A DNA stretch of 64,000 nucleotides from Anodontia alba (Eukaryota; Mollusca; Bivalvia; Lucinida; Lucinidae): contig OZ024835.1 of assembly GCA_964016985.1 (NCBI GenBank), positions 68,278,812 to 68,342,811 of the forward strand. Reading direction: 5' to 3'. The notes under the pieces were generated by a model that saw only the letters and a program-made list of their open reading frames with translations, did no database searches and was not told where the DNA came from. Shown here piece after piece: positions 10,113 to 20,589 of the stretch (the first letter of the stretch is position 1; every line of letters begins with the position of its first letter). A program made the translations under genes and the position numbers.

Positions 10113-10699
10113 CAATGCCTATATAATTTTGACCCCCTTAAACCCCACTTTTATATAGTAAAACTGGGTTTGCAGGGGTGTACATTATTTTTCTTATTTC
10201 TACTCAAAAACATAGATTGTGGGTACTGTGGCCTCGGTGGCTCAGTTGGATGCGCCGTCCGACTGGAGACCAGGAGGTCGCGGGTTCAACCCCCGCCGAG
10301 GTCGGCAACATTCTTTCGTGGAGATTGATCATGAAATATTTTCTACGGTCATTCTCTCCCTTCCGCTGATTCAAGAAGGGCAGTTGTCAGTTTCTGGCGA
10401 AAGAATGTGCACAATACTGGTTAACCGCTTAGAGGACTAAGCCTGCCCAGTAAACGTGTGGTTAGGTAAACTGACCGCGCTTGACATGACCCCACTGGGT
10501 TGACTGGGCCGTAAAACCTCAACACAAAACAAAAACAAAAACTTGTTAGAACCACCTCATCGAGGCAGTTCTAACGAGTACCCACAATCTATGTTTTGAG
10601 CAGAAATATGAAAAAATATCAGAATTTTTTATCTGAAAATTTTCACTTTTTTTGGTGGTCAGATTTTTAGTATATTTGAATAGGCATGTTTTCGTAATG
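10113..10699. mobile_element. Family E MITE split by a SINE
   Basis: Left part CCCCCTTAAACCCCACTTTT to TTGTGGGTACT, right part TTGTTAGAACCACCTC to AGGCATGTTTTCGTAATG. A complete SINE sits exactly in the hairpin loop arm. Confidence 0.8.
10227..10541 (+). mobile_element. tRNA-derived SINE nested in family E
   Basis: GCCTCGGTGGCTCAGTTGG (box A), GCGGGTTCAACCCCCGCC (box B), body and tail CCTCAACACAAAACAAAAAC. Looks like the intact consensus form. Confidence 0.88.
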
Positions 10700-10857
10700 A
10701 AAGGCTGTTGTTTCACGGTTGTGTGCCTGCCAAAATGAATATATTTTAGCACAAAAATAACACTGACAAATTATATTTGTATACCGCAATAACCCTCAGT
10801 ATTAGGACAGATGGACAGGAGCAAACAGTGTAGACCAAGATCGGATGCCATTTAGCT

Positions 10858-10975
10858 AATGACTGTACCGTGTTCCATTGCACAGAGCCTTTCATTATCA
10901 TTAATCTGTTGTCTCTATATGACTTAAATTATGTTGAAAGGGATATAAAACACCAAATAATCATCATCCCTTCCT
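10858..10975. repeat. SINE-like fragment
   Basis: CATTGCACAGAGCCTTTCAT then GTTGAAAGGGATATAAAACA and CAAATAATCATCATCC. The 3' phrase resembles the tail of the main SINE (GTTGACTGGGCCGTAAAACC). Similar pieces are at 7900 and 42120. Confidence 0.5.
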
Positions 10976-11139
10976 TTTATCAGTTTACAAATGAGTAACT
11001 TTGTTTTTTTGTTTTTTTCAAATTTCTGCTTGAAAAGCATGGTTTATCTTTTCATTTGAATGAACTTGCCAAGCATTAACAATACACACAATATGTATTT
11101 AAAATACTACCTGCTAATTATGCTTCAAGCAGACTACAT

Positions 11140-11340
11140 GTTAAAACTTAGCATGCTGGGGAAAAATTTCAGCAGACATCAGATTGATGTTGCTTTTTCT
11201 TTTTTCTTATTTTTCCTAGAAAATAGAGTTTGTCTCACTGTTTTTTCTTGAGACAATCAGCATGAAATGTAAAACTTTTTTTTTTTTTTTTCTGGGAAAA
11301 TACGAAAAATATCAGTTTGTTGTCTGCTGATTTGGCTTAG
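11140..11340. mobile_element. Family F MITE
   Basis: CTTAGCATGCTGGGGAAAAA to GTTGTCTGCTGATTTGG, with a T homopolymer in the right arm. Confidence 0.65.
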
Positions 11341-11350
11341 GACCCAGCTA

Positions 11351-11441
11351 GCATTCTTTATAAATCTATAGGGGGCCGTTATCGGCCCGTCAGCTACCCT
11401 GACGGGCCGATAACGGCCCGCTTTAGATTTATAAAGAATGC
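11351..11441. repeat. GC-rich 91-bp palindrome
   Basis: Arms GCATTCTTTATAAATCTA then GGGCCGTTATCGGCCCGTCA, with loop CTAC, matched by the inverse on the right. Adjacent to family F and 70 bp upstream of exon 7. Confidence 0.8.
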
Positions 11442-11511
11442 TTACTGGGGAAATGCTTAAGTTTAAATAATAATAATACATATATTAGATTTTTCTTCAT
11501 TTCTCTTGTAG

Positions 11512-11620
11512 GATCAGCACACAATATTGAGATCTTGGGCTGTGAAAGATTTTGCTCCTAAATGTAAACAGTATATACAGTTATTTAAACCTGAGAACAA
11601 GATTCATGTAAAATTTGCTG
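11512..11620 (+). CDS. SLO2: Slo2/KCNT exon 7: RCK1
   Basis: 109 nt, starts in phase 0 and ends after one base of a Glu codon (donor GTAAGA at 11621). It encodes [20 protein letters not shown], then [16 protein letters not shown]. This matches the strongly conserved Slo2 block [20 protein letters not shown]. Window residues 274-309. A 91-bp GC-rich palindrome lies 70 bp upstream (11351-11441). Confidence 0.97.
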
Positions 11621-11844
11621 GTAAGATATTTATCATTTTTAATCAACTTGCTCATACAAAAGCACATGAAGTGTCCGAATTCAGAATATCTCTTGAATGC
11701 ATGAATGGTAGAAGTTGATGTTTAGACTGTTATTATCATTTTTCAGAGAAAATAAGGCTTGACATTTCATGTGAATTATCTGCCTAATTAAAAAAATATA
11801 TTTGTACATACCTTAATCAAAATAAGGCAATTCTTTCTACAAAA

Positions 11845-12005
11845 AAGTTGATATTTTTCTTATTTCTCCATGAAATTATGTTTTGTGGGTACTCATTAGA
11901 AATGCTTCGTTAAAGCACTTTTTACCTGTTTTAGACTGTCAGATTAAACTTCCCCATACTATATATTGGAAGAGTCCAATTTCAGTTTTAGGTATGTCAG
12001 GTTAT
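11845..12005. repeat. Family D and J fragments
   Basis: 11845-11925 is a left half of family D. 11935-12005 carries the J end (CTATATATTGGAAGAGTCCA and TTTTAGGTATGTCAGG). Confidence 0.5.
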
Positions 12006-12338
12006 GTTTGATTGGAAAATACATGTATATCATTTTTTCATCTACAAATAATTACAACTCAGCAGGCTTATACTTAATTAGTGCAATTTGATTGGTCAAG
12101 AACGTATTAAAAATGGTTTGAATATACACTTTGATAAATCCCCTGAGCAGGAATCTTGGAACTGTTTTTTTTTTTTTGTGTAGATTTAAAAGATAAGCCG
12201 TTTTACTCACATTTTCAATGTAAACATGACCAACTTGGAATAATAAGCAATGAACTTTATTTTTATGGATTTTATTGACGGATAAACACTGACAAATGAC
12301 TTCTTTATCCAGTTTATGAGTGATTTGCCGATGTTTAC

Positions 12339-12577
12339 CCCAAGGTCGGCAACATTCTTTCGTGGAGATTGATCATGAAATATTTTCTACGGTCATTCTC
12401 TCCCTTCCGCTGATTCAAGAAGGACAGTTGTCAGTTTCTAGCAAGAATGTGCACAATACTGGTTAACCCCTTAGAGGACTAAGCCTGCTCAGTAAATGTG
12501 TGGTTAGGTAAACTGACCATGCTCGACATGACCCCACTGGGTTGACTGGGCCGTAAAACCTCAACACAAACAAACAA
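12339..12577 (+). mobile_element. 5'-truncated SINE with perfect target duplication
   Basis: Starts at the AAGGTCGGCAACATTC point of the SINE and ends CACAAACAAACAA. Flanked by the 16-bp direct repeat ATTTGCCGATGTTTAC (12323-12338, 12578-12593), as expected of target-primed retrotransposition. The host DNA is itself a hairpin (TTTATGGATTTTAT, ATAAAATCCATGAAAATAAA). Confidence 0.9.
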
Positions 12578-12650
12578 ATTTGCCGATGTTTACACATTGA
12601 TAAAATCCATGAAAATAAAATTCATTCCTATATTATATTATTATTTTCAG

Positions 12651-12759
12651 AACATGTCGTCTGTGAAGATGAGTTCAAATATGCTCTTCTAGCTAACAAC
12701 TGTCTCTACCCTGGATTATCAACCTTAGTCTCACTTCTTGTACACACGTCAGGAGGATT
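12651..12759 (+). CDS. SLO2: Slo2/KCNT exon 8: RCK1
   Basis: 109 nt, completes a split Glu codon and ends after TT of a Phe codon (donor GTAAGT at 12760). It encodes [20 protein letters not shown] followed by [16 protein letters not shown], matching Slack DHVVCEEEFKYAMLALNC and TLITLLVHTSRG. Window residues 310-346. The exon sits 58 bp after the target-site duplication of a 5'-truncated SINE. Confidence 0.97.
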
Positions 12760-12847
12760 GTAAGTCTTACCATATTGTCTTAATAAACCTTAATGTTTGG
12801 ACAGATTTGATAGAAATACACTGATATAAGCATAGCTTCAGATAAGG

Positions 12848-12887
<40 letters not shown>

Positions 12888-12948
12888 CTCCATGAAAACA
12901 TGTGGATACTCATAAGAAGTGTGTCAACGAGTACCCACAGCATACATT

Positions 12949-14571
12949 TACCGTATTAATCCGCCTATAAGACGGGGATTTTTCCCAAAAAAAAGCCCCC
13001 AAAAATCTAGACCCGTCTTATAATCGAGGTCTTTGGCCATATCGGTATTTTCGGCAAAGTCCGGTGGTGCCACGTGGTCACGGAAAATGACGATCTTCGA
13101 AACCGGTAGAAGGATATAATGTTTACCTTCGTCCCTTGATAGAAATAGCAGCAAGGTAATTTTTTAGGTGAAGTACCGAATTTTTCTGTGTATTACTCGC
13201 ACCCGTGTATAACACACACTGAATATTTGCTAAATAGTTTTGAAATAAAAAAAAAAGATGTTCCCATGTAAAACACAAAGAATTTATCCGTGCATTATTA
13301 ACTAAGTTACCAGATACTAAGTTACCAGATACTAAGATTTACGGTAATGCTAACTGAATTTTCATTGTGCAGCTCTGTTACCATGGGCCTCAGGCAACTT
13401 GATGTAGTGTAGGCAGTTCTTTGCTTCCCCACTGCAGACGCTATGACAATAAAAATGTAGTTATTTCTTTTGTGTTCTCATAATTAACACCTTCTTTGTG
13501 TCACTTTGTGTCACTTTCTTAACTGAGACGTGAAATTATCAACTCAGTGCCTCAGGGCAATGCAAACAACAACTAAAGTCGACTAGTTGTCATTCTGACT
13601 GCCAATTAACCAATTAAGTGCACAGATGTATGCTGGTAGTTTTTTTGTTGTTTTTTTTCTTTATCATAAACATTGTTTATTTCAAACAATTTTTTTGGTA
13701 AGTTGGAAGAAAAGTTAAAAAAAAAAAAAAAAAAAAAGATAAACATATGGTAAGAAAATAAAAGATAAAATGCAAATGACCGATCTACCTACCTCAAAAG
13801 CCCAGTTGGTTTTGTTTATTATCAATAATTTTAATAATTGCAAAAAATTAAATACTTTTTTATTTTTTCAATGTATGATCGTTTGTGCCAATATTTATGT
13901 TCTACCAAATTTATTTCCTATTTTGAACTACAATAAATCAGTTGTGCAGGCTGATTTATTCAAGTTACGGTGTGATACTTGTCAAAGTCCGGTAATCAAT
14001 ACAGATTCATATGCATATGCCTGTTTGAGTAGTTTCCCTTTGAAGAGATCACATGATCAGCAAAATAAAAAGCGTAAACAAAAAGAGCATGGACATGAAA
14101 AGGATATCAAATTACTGCAAATCAGATGGAGTTGCTTGTTTTGAGCCGACAGAACCATGGTATGGGCGAGATAGGTATAAAAAATCATGAATATCTCATA
14201 GCAATCATTCTATTTCGCATTTTAACCGGGCGATCGTGAATGTCATGAGTTTTCGCGACCGATTATCTTGGCGATTTCTGTCCCGATTTTGGTGTTCCTA
14301 TAAATAATACACATCGGATTTTTGTAAACGTTTTCTGGGTAAATAAGGTGCGTGTTATACACAGTTAAATACAGTATGCATGCTTGTAAGTGGTGTTGGA
14401 AGTTTTTTCAATTGTACTTTAGGATTTTCTGAGTGGCAGGGAATATCTCCGACAGGCGACTTTTTTTTAACCCGTCTTATAATTAAGTAAAAGCAAAATC
14501 CTGCCTGGAAAGGGCCCAAAAACAGCCCCCGTCTTATAAACGAATCGTCTTATAGGCGGATTAATACGGTA
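12949..14571. mobile_element. 1.6-kb TA-flanked element with 23-bp TIRs
   Basis: TACCGTATTAATCCGCCTAT at the left is exactly inverted at the right end (ATAGGCGGATTAATACGGTA). The next segments, with AAGACGGGG and CCCGTCTTATAAACG, continue the terminal repeat. No transposase reading frame seen. TA ends suggest a mariner/pogo relative. Confidence 0.8.
13174..14376. mobile_element. Inner TA-flanked element, 1.2 kb
   Basis: TACCGAATTTTTCTGTGTAT at the left and GTGTTATACACAGTTAAATA with CAGTA at the right are imperfect inverses (shared CTGTGTATNACNCGCACC). It contains a 124-codon open frame at 13770-14144 with two CxxC-like pairs (RCDTCQS) but no recognisable domain. Confidence 0.6.
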
Positions 14572-14811
14572 TGTAGAGAAAAAAGAAAATTATTACGTGA
14601 ATACCGCCTCTTATCTGGAGCTGTGAATAAGTACCTGGGAGAGGGCTAAAATACGAATGAATATATATTTTCTACAAGTCCACTATTTGTTGATGATCAG
14701 CTGTGGAATATGACCAATTGACAACACTACTCTAGACCAGTCTAAACAGATATTTTCTCTAATCTAACAGTTTGGCGATTTTTGATCATTACCAGGAAAG
14801 TATAAAAAAAT

Positions 14812-15090
14812 CATCACGAAAACACACCTATATACTATTGACCCCCTTAAACCCCACTTTTATATAGTAAAACAGGGGTTTAGAGGGGTATACATTATTT
14901 TTCTTATTTCTGCTCAAAACATAGATTGTGGGTACTCGTTAGAACCGCCTCGCCGAGGCGGTTCTAACGAGTACCAACAATCTATGTTTTGAGCAGACAC
15001 AAGAAAAATATCAGAGATTTTTATCTGAAAATTTTCAGTTTTTGGAGATGAAATTTTTCTATATATTTGAATAGGTGTGTTTTCGTAATG
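14812..15090. mobile_element. Family E MITE
   Basis: CATCACGAAAACACACCTAT to AGGTGTGTTTTCGTAATG, with palindrome GAACCGCCTCGCCGAGGCGG and CAATCTATGTTTTGAGCAGA. Confidence 0.8.
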
Positions 15091-15244
15091 TAAAGGTATA
15101 TTAAAAATATTTTTTACTTTTGCATCTTTTGTTATTGAGAACTACACAATTCTTGCACAAGAACCTAAATTGCATGTCTACAAAAACTGTGAATTAGACT
15201 TTAAACCAGTCTAAGCAGATATGCATTTTTCTGTGGCACAGTCT

Positions 15245-15355
15245 GTTTAGTCTGATAAAAATTTTCACGAGGCACTTCTGATGTGTACCTGCAACATATG
15301 TTTTTTTTAAAGAAATAAGAAAGTAATTACCAGATACCCCTTCTTATCTAGAACT
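15245..15355. repeat. Family D right half
   Basis: ACGAGGCACTTCTGATGTGT to GAAATAAGAAAG and CTTCTTATCTAGAAC. Confidence 0.55.
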
Positions 15356-15387
15356 ATGAAAACTATGGGTGTACTGGTCTGAAAGTG

Positions 15388-15601
15388 TTAACCTTGGTCC
15401 TGCTGAACTCTGATATGCCCTATCTTTACAAACAGTATAGATCCAGGTCAGTCAGCTTATGAAGAAGCCAACTGATCTGGATCTGCACTGTTTTTCATGC
15501 AGTGTGTGAATTTGTATCAACAACCTGGATCAAGTCATCTGATTGGCTGACAATTAGAAGTAGGTATGCCATCTTAATTTATTCAGCATGGCAAGGGTTA
15601 A
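15388..15601. mobile_element. Family A MITE, TTAA-flanked
   Basis: TTAACCTTGGTCCTGCTGAA to CAGCATGGCAAGGGTTAA; hairpin GTCAGCTTATGAAGAAGCC. Confidence 0.82.
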
Positions 15602-15774
15602 TAGATGAGTTTCCTTTTAGATATGGGAAAGGCTCTATTGAAGGAACTATAAAGAGGTAACTGTATGATAACCTAGTCAAAAATATTGTGCGGTCTAAGC
15701 TAGTCGCTAGTTATCTTGCTTGCAACTGTTTGTTACTTGTAGTTCTAGACATGGTATGTTTTAACTGAAAAGTA

Positions 15775-15920
15775 CTCCTATTTTTGTTTTTTCTCCATGA
15801 AAATATATGTTGTGGTACTCATTAGAAGTGCCTTATCGAGGCACTTTTAATGTGTACCCACAACATATGTTGTCATGGAAAAATAAGATAAATATTATGT
15901 GGATACCCCCTCTTATTACT
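15775..15920. mobile_element. Family D palindrome
   Basis: TATATGTTGTGGTACTCATT and loop GCCTTATCGAGGC, then ACCCACAACATATGTTG. Confidence 0.65.
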
Positions 15921-16164
15921 GAAAGCAAGACAAAGACATTTCTTTTCTGATAGTAAATTTTGTCTCCTCTGAAATTGCTGCAGTCAGGCAACAGTATATC
16001 CAGTTTATGAGGAGAAAATGCCTGTCTTATCTACACCATTTGATGGATTCTGACCAAATGTTTGGGTTGTAGAGTGGTAGGGTGGTGGTAAGGGCCTCTA
16101 TACTTACAACATGCGGGGGTAGGGGGCATGTTAGTATTTTTTCTGTCTCTGGACTGTCATTCAG

Positions 16165-16245
16165 TTTTCCCCCTCATCCTCTGTTTCTCTCTTCTAGCTC
16201 TCTGTCCCATTTCTCTCTCTCCCTCTCTCTCTCTTGGGATGACAC
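16165..16245. repeat. CT-rich low-complexity tract
   Basis: TCTCTCTCCCTCTCTCTCTC and flanks. Confidence 0.7.
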
Positions 16246-16271
16246 AAAATAAATCAAAAGCACTGACAGCA

Positions 16272-16700
16272 CTGGTGGGTTGATTGTCTCTGAGTGTAGG
16301 CTGGGAAAATGGTCCTGAACAGGAACTAAGACTGTTTCATTTAACCCTCAACTTCCTGTCATTTAAGCAAACAGTGCAGAGCCTATTCAGATGCTGCATT
16401 CTGATCTGGGTCTGCACTGTTTGCCAATGTCCCAGTCCAGGTTTTTACACATAGCCCTCTTTACTCGGAACTCTGACGTTACAGCGACAAGAATAGCGTG
16501 GCTACAAATAATCGTTACCTGTATTTTGTCCAAACACTCTGTTTGATCTTAGTGGTCAATCTTCCGCTGATTCAAGAACGGCAGTTGTCAGTTTCTGGCA
16601 AAAGAATGTGCACAATACTGGTCAATGATAATCACCTGGTCAACAACCTTAAGGATATTTTGGTGTATGTATACTGTGACTCAGTTATAAACAATCGACC
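16272..16700. repeat. Interspersed repeat with SINE fragment
   Basis: Shares GAAAATGGTCCTGAA, CACTGTTTGCCA, GCGACAAGAATAGCG and TAAATAATCATTACCTG-like phrases with 25509-25870. A 58-bp internal SINE piece (16561-16618) interrupts it. Confidence 0.65.
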
Positions 16701-16820
16701 CAGCAATGCCTGGATATGTCGATGGGATGTGGGTAGGGGTAGTTAAGTGCAGGGTCTGAGGTATCTCCTTCACTACTGAATTGGTATCAACCAAATTTGC
16801 TGTATACTTTCTGATGATGG

Positions 16821-17164
16821 TACACCACAACCTCTTTATAAAACTATTGTTGGGGACCATAGCATAAACCATGTTCGTTATATCCAAACAAAAATGTATA
16901 GATTATATTGAAAAATGACCATTTATGGTCATTTTTCAATATAATCTATACATTTTTGGGATCCATCTTTGAACCGTGTTATATCCAAAACTGTGTTATA
17001 ACAAACCATGTTAGTTAAACAACCGTGTTATATCCAAAGAAAAATGTATAGATAATATTGAAAAATGACCATTTATGGTCATTTTTCAATATAATCTATA
17101 CATTTTTGAGCTCCATCTTTGAACTGAGTTATAACGAACCATGTTATAAAGAGGTTGTAGTGTA
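16821..17164. mobile_element. Dimeric family C MITE
   Basis: Outer TA, CACCACAACCTCTTTATAA and AAGAGGTTGTAGTG, TA. Inside are two complete copies of the palindrome around ATGACCATTTATGGTCAT, separated by AACTGTGTTATAACAAACC. Confidence 0.82.
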
Positions 17165-18555
17165 TATCTTTACAACACTGAAACTACTTGTGGGACTGGT
17201 CAGGCATGTATGGGGTCTGTGGTCAGACTCAGCTATAGCGCCGTGATGTATGATGGCATGGATGAGTTCTGTAGTCAAAGTAGTTGTAGTGTTGTGAATT
17301 ATGATGGCATGCTATCAACAGACTTTCATTTTTGTTTGCCTGCTTAAGGAAGCAGATGTGATATAGATATATGGTTTTCCATCTATCTGTTTGTTTGTCC
17401 GTCCGTCCAGGTGAACAAAGGGTATTTATGTGGCTACCCATTATGGGCAGTTTCAACATATTTGAATGGGATCAGTCACACAACATTTTCTTTTATGTCA
17501 CTAAAATTTCTCTTTTGTGCCCTTTTTCTAGTTACATAAATAGGCTAAAATAGTAACGGTAGCTACATACTGTCAGTCCTCAATGTTGCGACCACTGTGG
17601 CATTCAAGTCCATTTCTGAATAACTATTACACCTTCAGTCATCTTACTTGGCATACACTTCCTCCCTAACAAGACTCAAACAATGTGGCATCATTTTATG
17701 GCCTTGACCTAATTTTGACAGTCTGACTTTGCCATACCCCATCTCATGATAATGGCAGAGCATTATGGTTTCATGCTGGGTATCTGTGTGTCTGTCTATC
17801 CATCCATCTGCCCATTCATCGTACATCTGTCTGTTGTATTTCAGTCCATCTGTATTTTCGTTTCTGGATGACTAACTTGAGTAAATAATCAATGGATTTT
17901 CACCAAACTTGGCATGTGCATTGATATTGTGGAGATCTGGTTTGGGATTGCTAATGGGCAAATTTTATGGTATGAAAGTGGCGGGATATTATCATTTAAG
18001 GTTTTTGTATTATTTTTATATCATCATTTCAGGCAAATTATATTAAGTCTTGTCTTGCATTTTGACCTTGTGTTTTTCAGTCCTTTTAGCATTGCAATCA
18101 TCTTGCTTGGAGAAGAAAGTGCTGGTCTTTGTGCTTTTTGTGCATTTATTTGTTTTGTGTGTGTTGGTTTGTGTCTCTTTCCTCTTCCTCTTGGTGTCAG
18201 GGATTTGCTGCGACTTGGTGATTGTGGCTTTCCCTGGACTGTTCTTTTTACCTTTTTTTTTTATGTACAACAAGCTTAGTGTACACTTACAGTCATCTAA
18301 CATGGCATGTGCTTTCTCCCTTACATGGACTCTAACAGTCAGTGCCAATTTATGACCCTGACCTATATTTTGTGGTCGAATGACTTTGTCAGTTTTTTGC
18401 ATCAATCCTAGTGTTTAGCTCCATTTCTAATTAACTATATGACCTACAATCACCAAACATGATACACACTCCTCCCCAAAACACTGTGTTATCATTTTAT
18501 GACCGTGACCTTTATTTCACAATCTTATGACTCATTTTTGCATCAATCAGTAAGA
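17165..18555. repeat. Diverged long repeat region
   Basis: Degenerate units of about 130-185 bp share TCATCTNACTTGGCATAC-type starts and GACCTTGACCTA-type phrases (17640, 18290, 18450), with a CCGTCCGTCCAGGTGAACAA motif at 17400. Style resembles the tandem repeats at 61900. No coding sequence; open frames at 17914-18405 are low-complexity. Confidence 0.5.
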
Positions 18556-18800
18556 TGTATTTTTCAATCAAAAAGTATTGATATTTTTCTTATTTTCCCA
18601 TAAAAACATGTTGTTAGTACTCATAGTACCCACAACATATGTTTTCCTGGAGAAATAAGAACAGTATTTACCTGATACCCACTCTTATCTAGACCTGTGA
18701 CATTTCTAATTTTTTTTTTTTTTTTGTAACAGAGAAAGTAGGGTTTGTCACACTATTTTATGTGAATCTTTTTCATGTTTACATGAAATGTCAAGCCATA
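18555..18800. repeat. Family D remnant followed by family F half
   Basis: 18560-18690 has AACATGTTGTTAGTACTCAT and CCCACAACATATGTTTTCC; 18700-18800 has CATGAAATGTCAAGCC. Confidence 0.55.
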
Positions 18801-18891
18801 TTTTCCTGCTTTTCCTGGTTATTCAGATCTTTGTCCAAGAATTTGAACAAGGTCATATGACATATTTTTGATATACTGTATTCAACCTAAG

Positions 18892-19230
18892 TACCACACT
18901 GTGCGCTTAGCATTTTCAAAATTACTGAAGAAATTTGTAGTATTAAAGTATCCACCTGATTAGGGCTTAAAGAAAGATAAAAAGATGAATTCATAAGATG
19001 ATTATTTAATGATACTTGTGCGATATTTTTTCTGATTTTCTTCATAAAAGCATATGTTGTTGGTACTCATTTGAATTGCCTCGACTTGTCGAGGCAATTC
19101 AAATGAGTAACAACAACATATGCTTTTATACAAAAGCAGATAATAGTACACGAGCTGTAATTCGAAGACTATGAAATTGCTTGGTTGTGCACTTATAAGG
19201 GTATGTGTAGTAATTAGGTCGAATACGGTA
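18892..19230. mobile_element. TA-flanked MITE carrying a D-like palindrome
   Basis: TACCACACTGTGCGCTTAG to GTAATTAGGTCGAATACGGTA, the inverse orientation of the copy at 45643. Its centre is a palindrome with CATATGTTGTTGGTACTCAT and loop CTCGACTTGTCGAG. Confidence 0.8.
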
Positions 19231-19635
19231 TCAAAAAAATTTACTGTGTGAGTGGCAAACAGTGTACTGCTCAAAACCACATTCTGCAGCATTGTATCTG
19301 GGTCTACACTGTTTGCTTAGGCTTGTCTGTCCTGAAATGTTTTTTATTTTTTTTTTTTTTGTCTGATATGTTGGGGAAATACACTTAACAGTTTAGAATG
19401 GTGTATGTTGCTGTTGTGACTCTTGCTTTAAGGGTCTAAATGTTTCAGATTCAAAAATTTCCTAGGCAGATTGCTCATACCCTGACCAGACAGTGCCTGT
19501 GCACAGTCTGCTCCAAGCACGGGAGGTTCTAGGTACCCAGAGTCAGAATTTATCATACTGTTGCTTGTGTTACATGTTCTGTATTAAGATGTAGACCAGG
19601 AGCTTTCTGTTATCCTTTATTTCTGGGCACTGTGT

Positions 19636-19847
19636 TTGCCCTGGTCCTGCTGAACCCAGATATGCTCTGCCTTTGCAAACTGTGTAGCACTAGATCAGTT
19701 GGCTTCTTCAGAAGTCAACTGATCTGGATCTGCATTGTTCGTCATGAAGTATGTGACTTTGTATCAATAACCTAGATCAAGCATTGTGTTTGGCTGACAA
19801 TTAAAGTGGGCATGGCATCTTAATTTATTCAGCATGACAAGGGTTAA
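19636..19847. mobile_element. Family A MITE
   Basis: GCCCTGGTCCTGCTGAACCC to CAGCATGACAAGGGTTAA; left TTAA lost. Hairpin TTGGCTTCTTCAGAAGTCAA. Confidence 0.78.
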
Positions 19848-19954
19848 GACATAGATCAAGAGCTTTCTGTAATCCTGTTACCAATATTCTTCCAGAGCCA
19901 AAGATAAATAGAGTAGGAAGGCTTCCATCGAAACACATTTTGTGTTATCATTAA

Positions 19955-20200
19955 CCCTTATAATGAAAGGGATACACTTTCAGGGGTGGCAAATCTGTCA
20001 AAAGTTGTTTTTTGTTTTTTTTTGTTTTTTTTTGTACTTCTGAAAAGGGGTCTACTCCAAATGGAAAATTTGCTCCCCTTGGAAGCAAATTCTTGCCTTT
20101 TAGACTAGACGACCCCTTTTCAGAAGGGTGTTCAGGAAAGCAAACAAGAAGTCACAGAGTTGTCTCCCTTGTAAATATGTATCCAGTTCCACTAGGGGTT
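19955..20200. repeat. Family K block
   Basis: GGGATACACTTTCAGGGGTG, hairpin AATTTGCTCCCCTTGGAAGC, then GAAGTCACAGAGTTGTCTCC. Confidence 0.55.
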
Positions 20201-20589
20201 TACACTGTTTGGCAAAAAAAATGGTTACCTTACTACAGACCATGGTGCCAGGAAATTATCAGTTTTGCAAAAGGAGACAATTTAATTGAATGAGTAATTG
20301 TATTACAGATTTATCTCCTCTTAGGAAACATTCGAATCCTTTTTTGTGATTTGTATTTTTTTCTTTTTGCGCAGAGGAGTCCATTTAAGCAATTTTACTG
20401 AAAAGAGTGACAGTCAGAAAAGTAGATAGATTTTTTATATATATATAAAAGAATAGAAATACAATTCTTACATGTACTCATATGAATATTGTAAAAAATT
20501 AATGTACTAATGGAGTATATATGTTCTGTTCAACAAGCTTCCATATGGATAGAATAACAGGTATAACCTTCACTATTTAATTCATCATT

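Larger units (their letters stand above)
12825..14640. mobile_element. Family D MITE host of a nested 1.6-kb element
   Basis: Starts CATAGCTTCAGATAAGGC with a 30-T run; CATAAGAAGTGTGTCAACGA and CCCACAGCATACATT are on the left of the insertion, AGAGAAAAAAGAAAAT and CCTCTTATCTGGAGC on the right. Confidence 0.65.

Noticed and set aside
13770..14144. 124-codon open frame as a host gene
   Set aside because: It lies inside nested TIR elements, AT-rich and without a recognised domain; kept only as a note in the element entry.
17914..18405. Overlapping open frames of 100-121 codons on both strands
   Set aside because: Low-complexity Leu/Phe/Val/Cys or Lys/Thr composition within a repeat region, no homology pattern.
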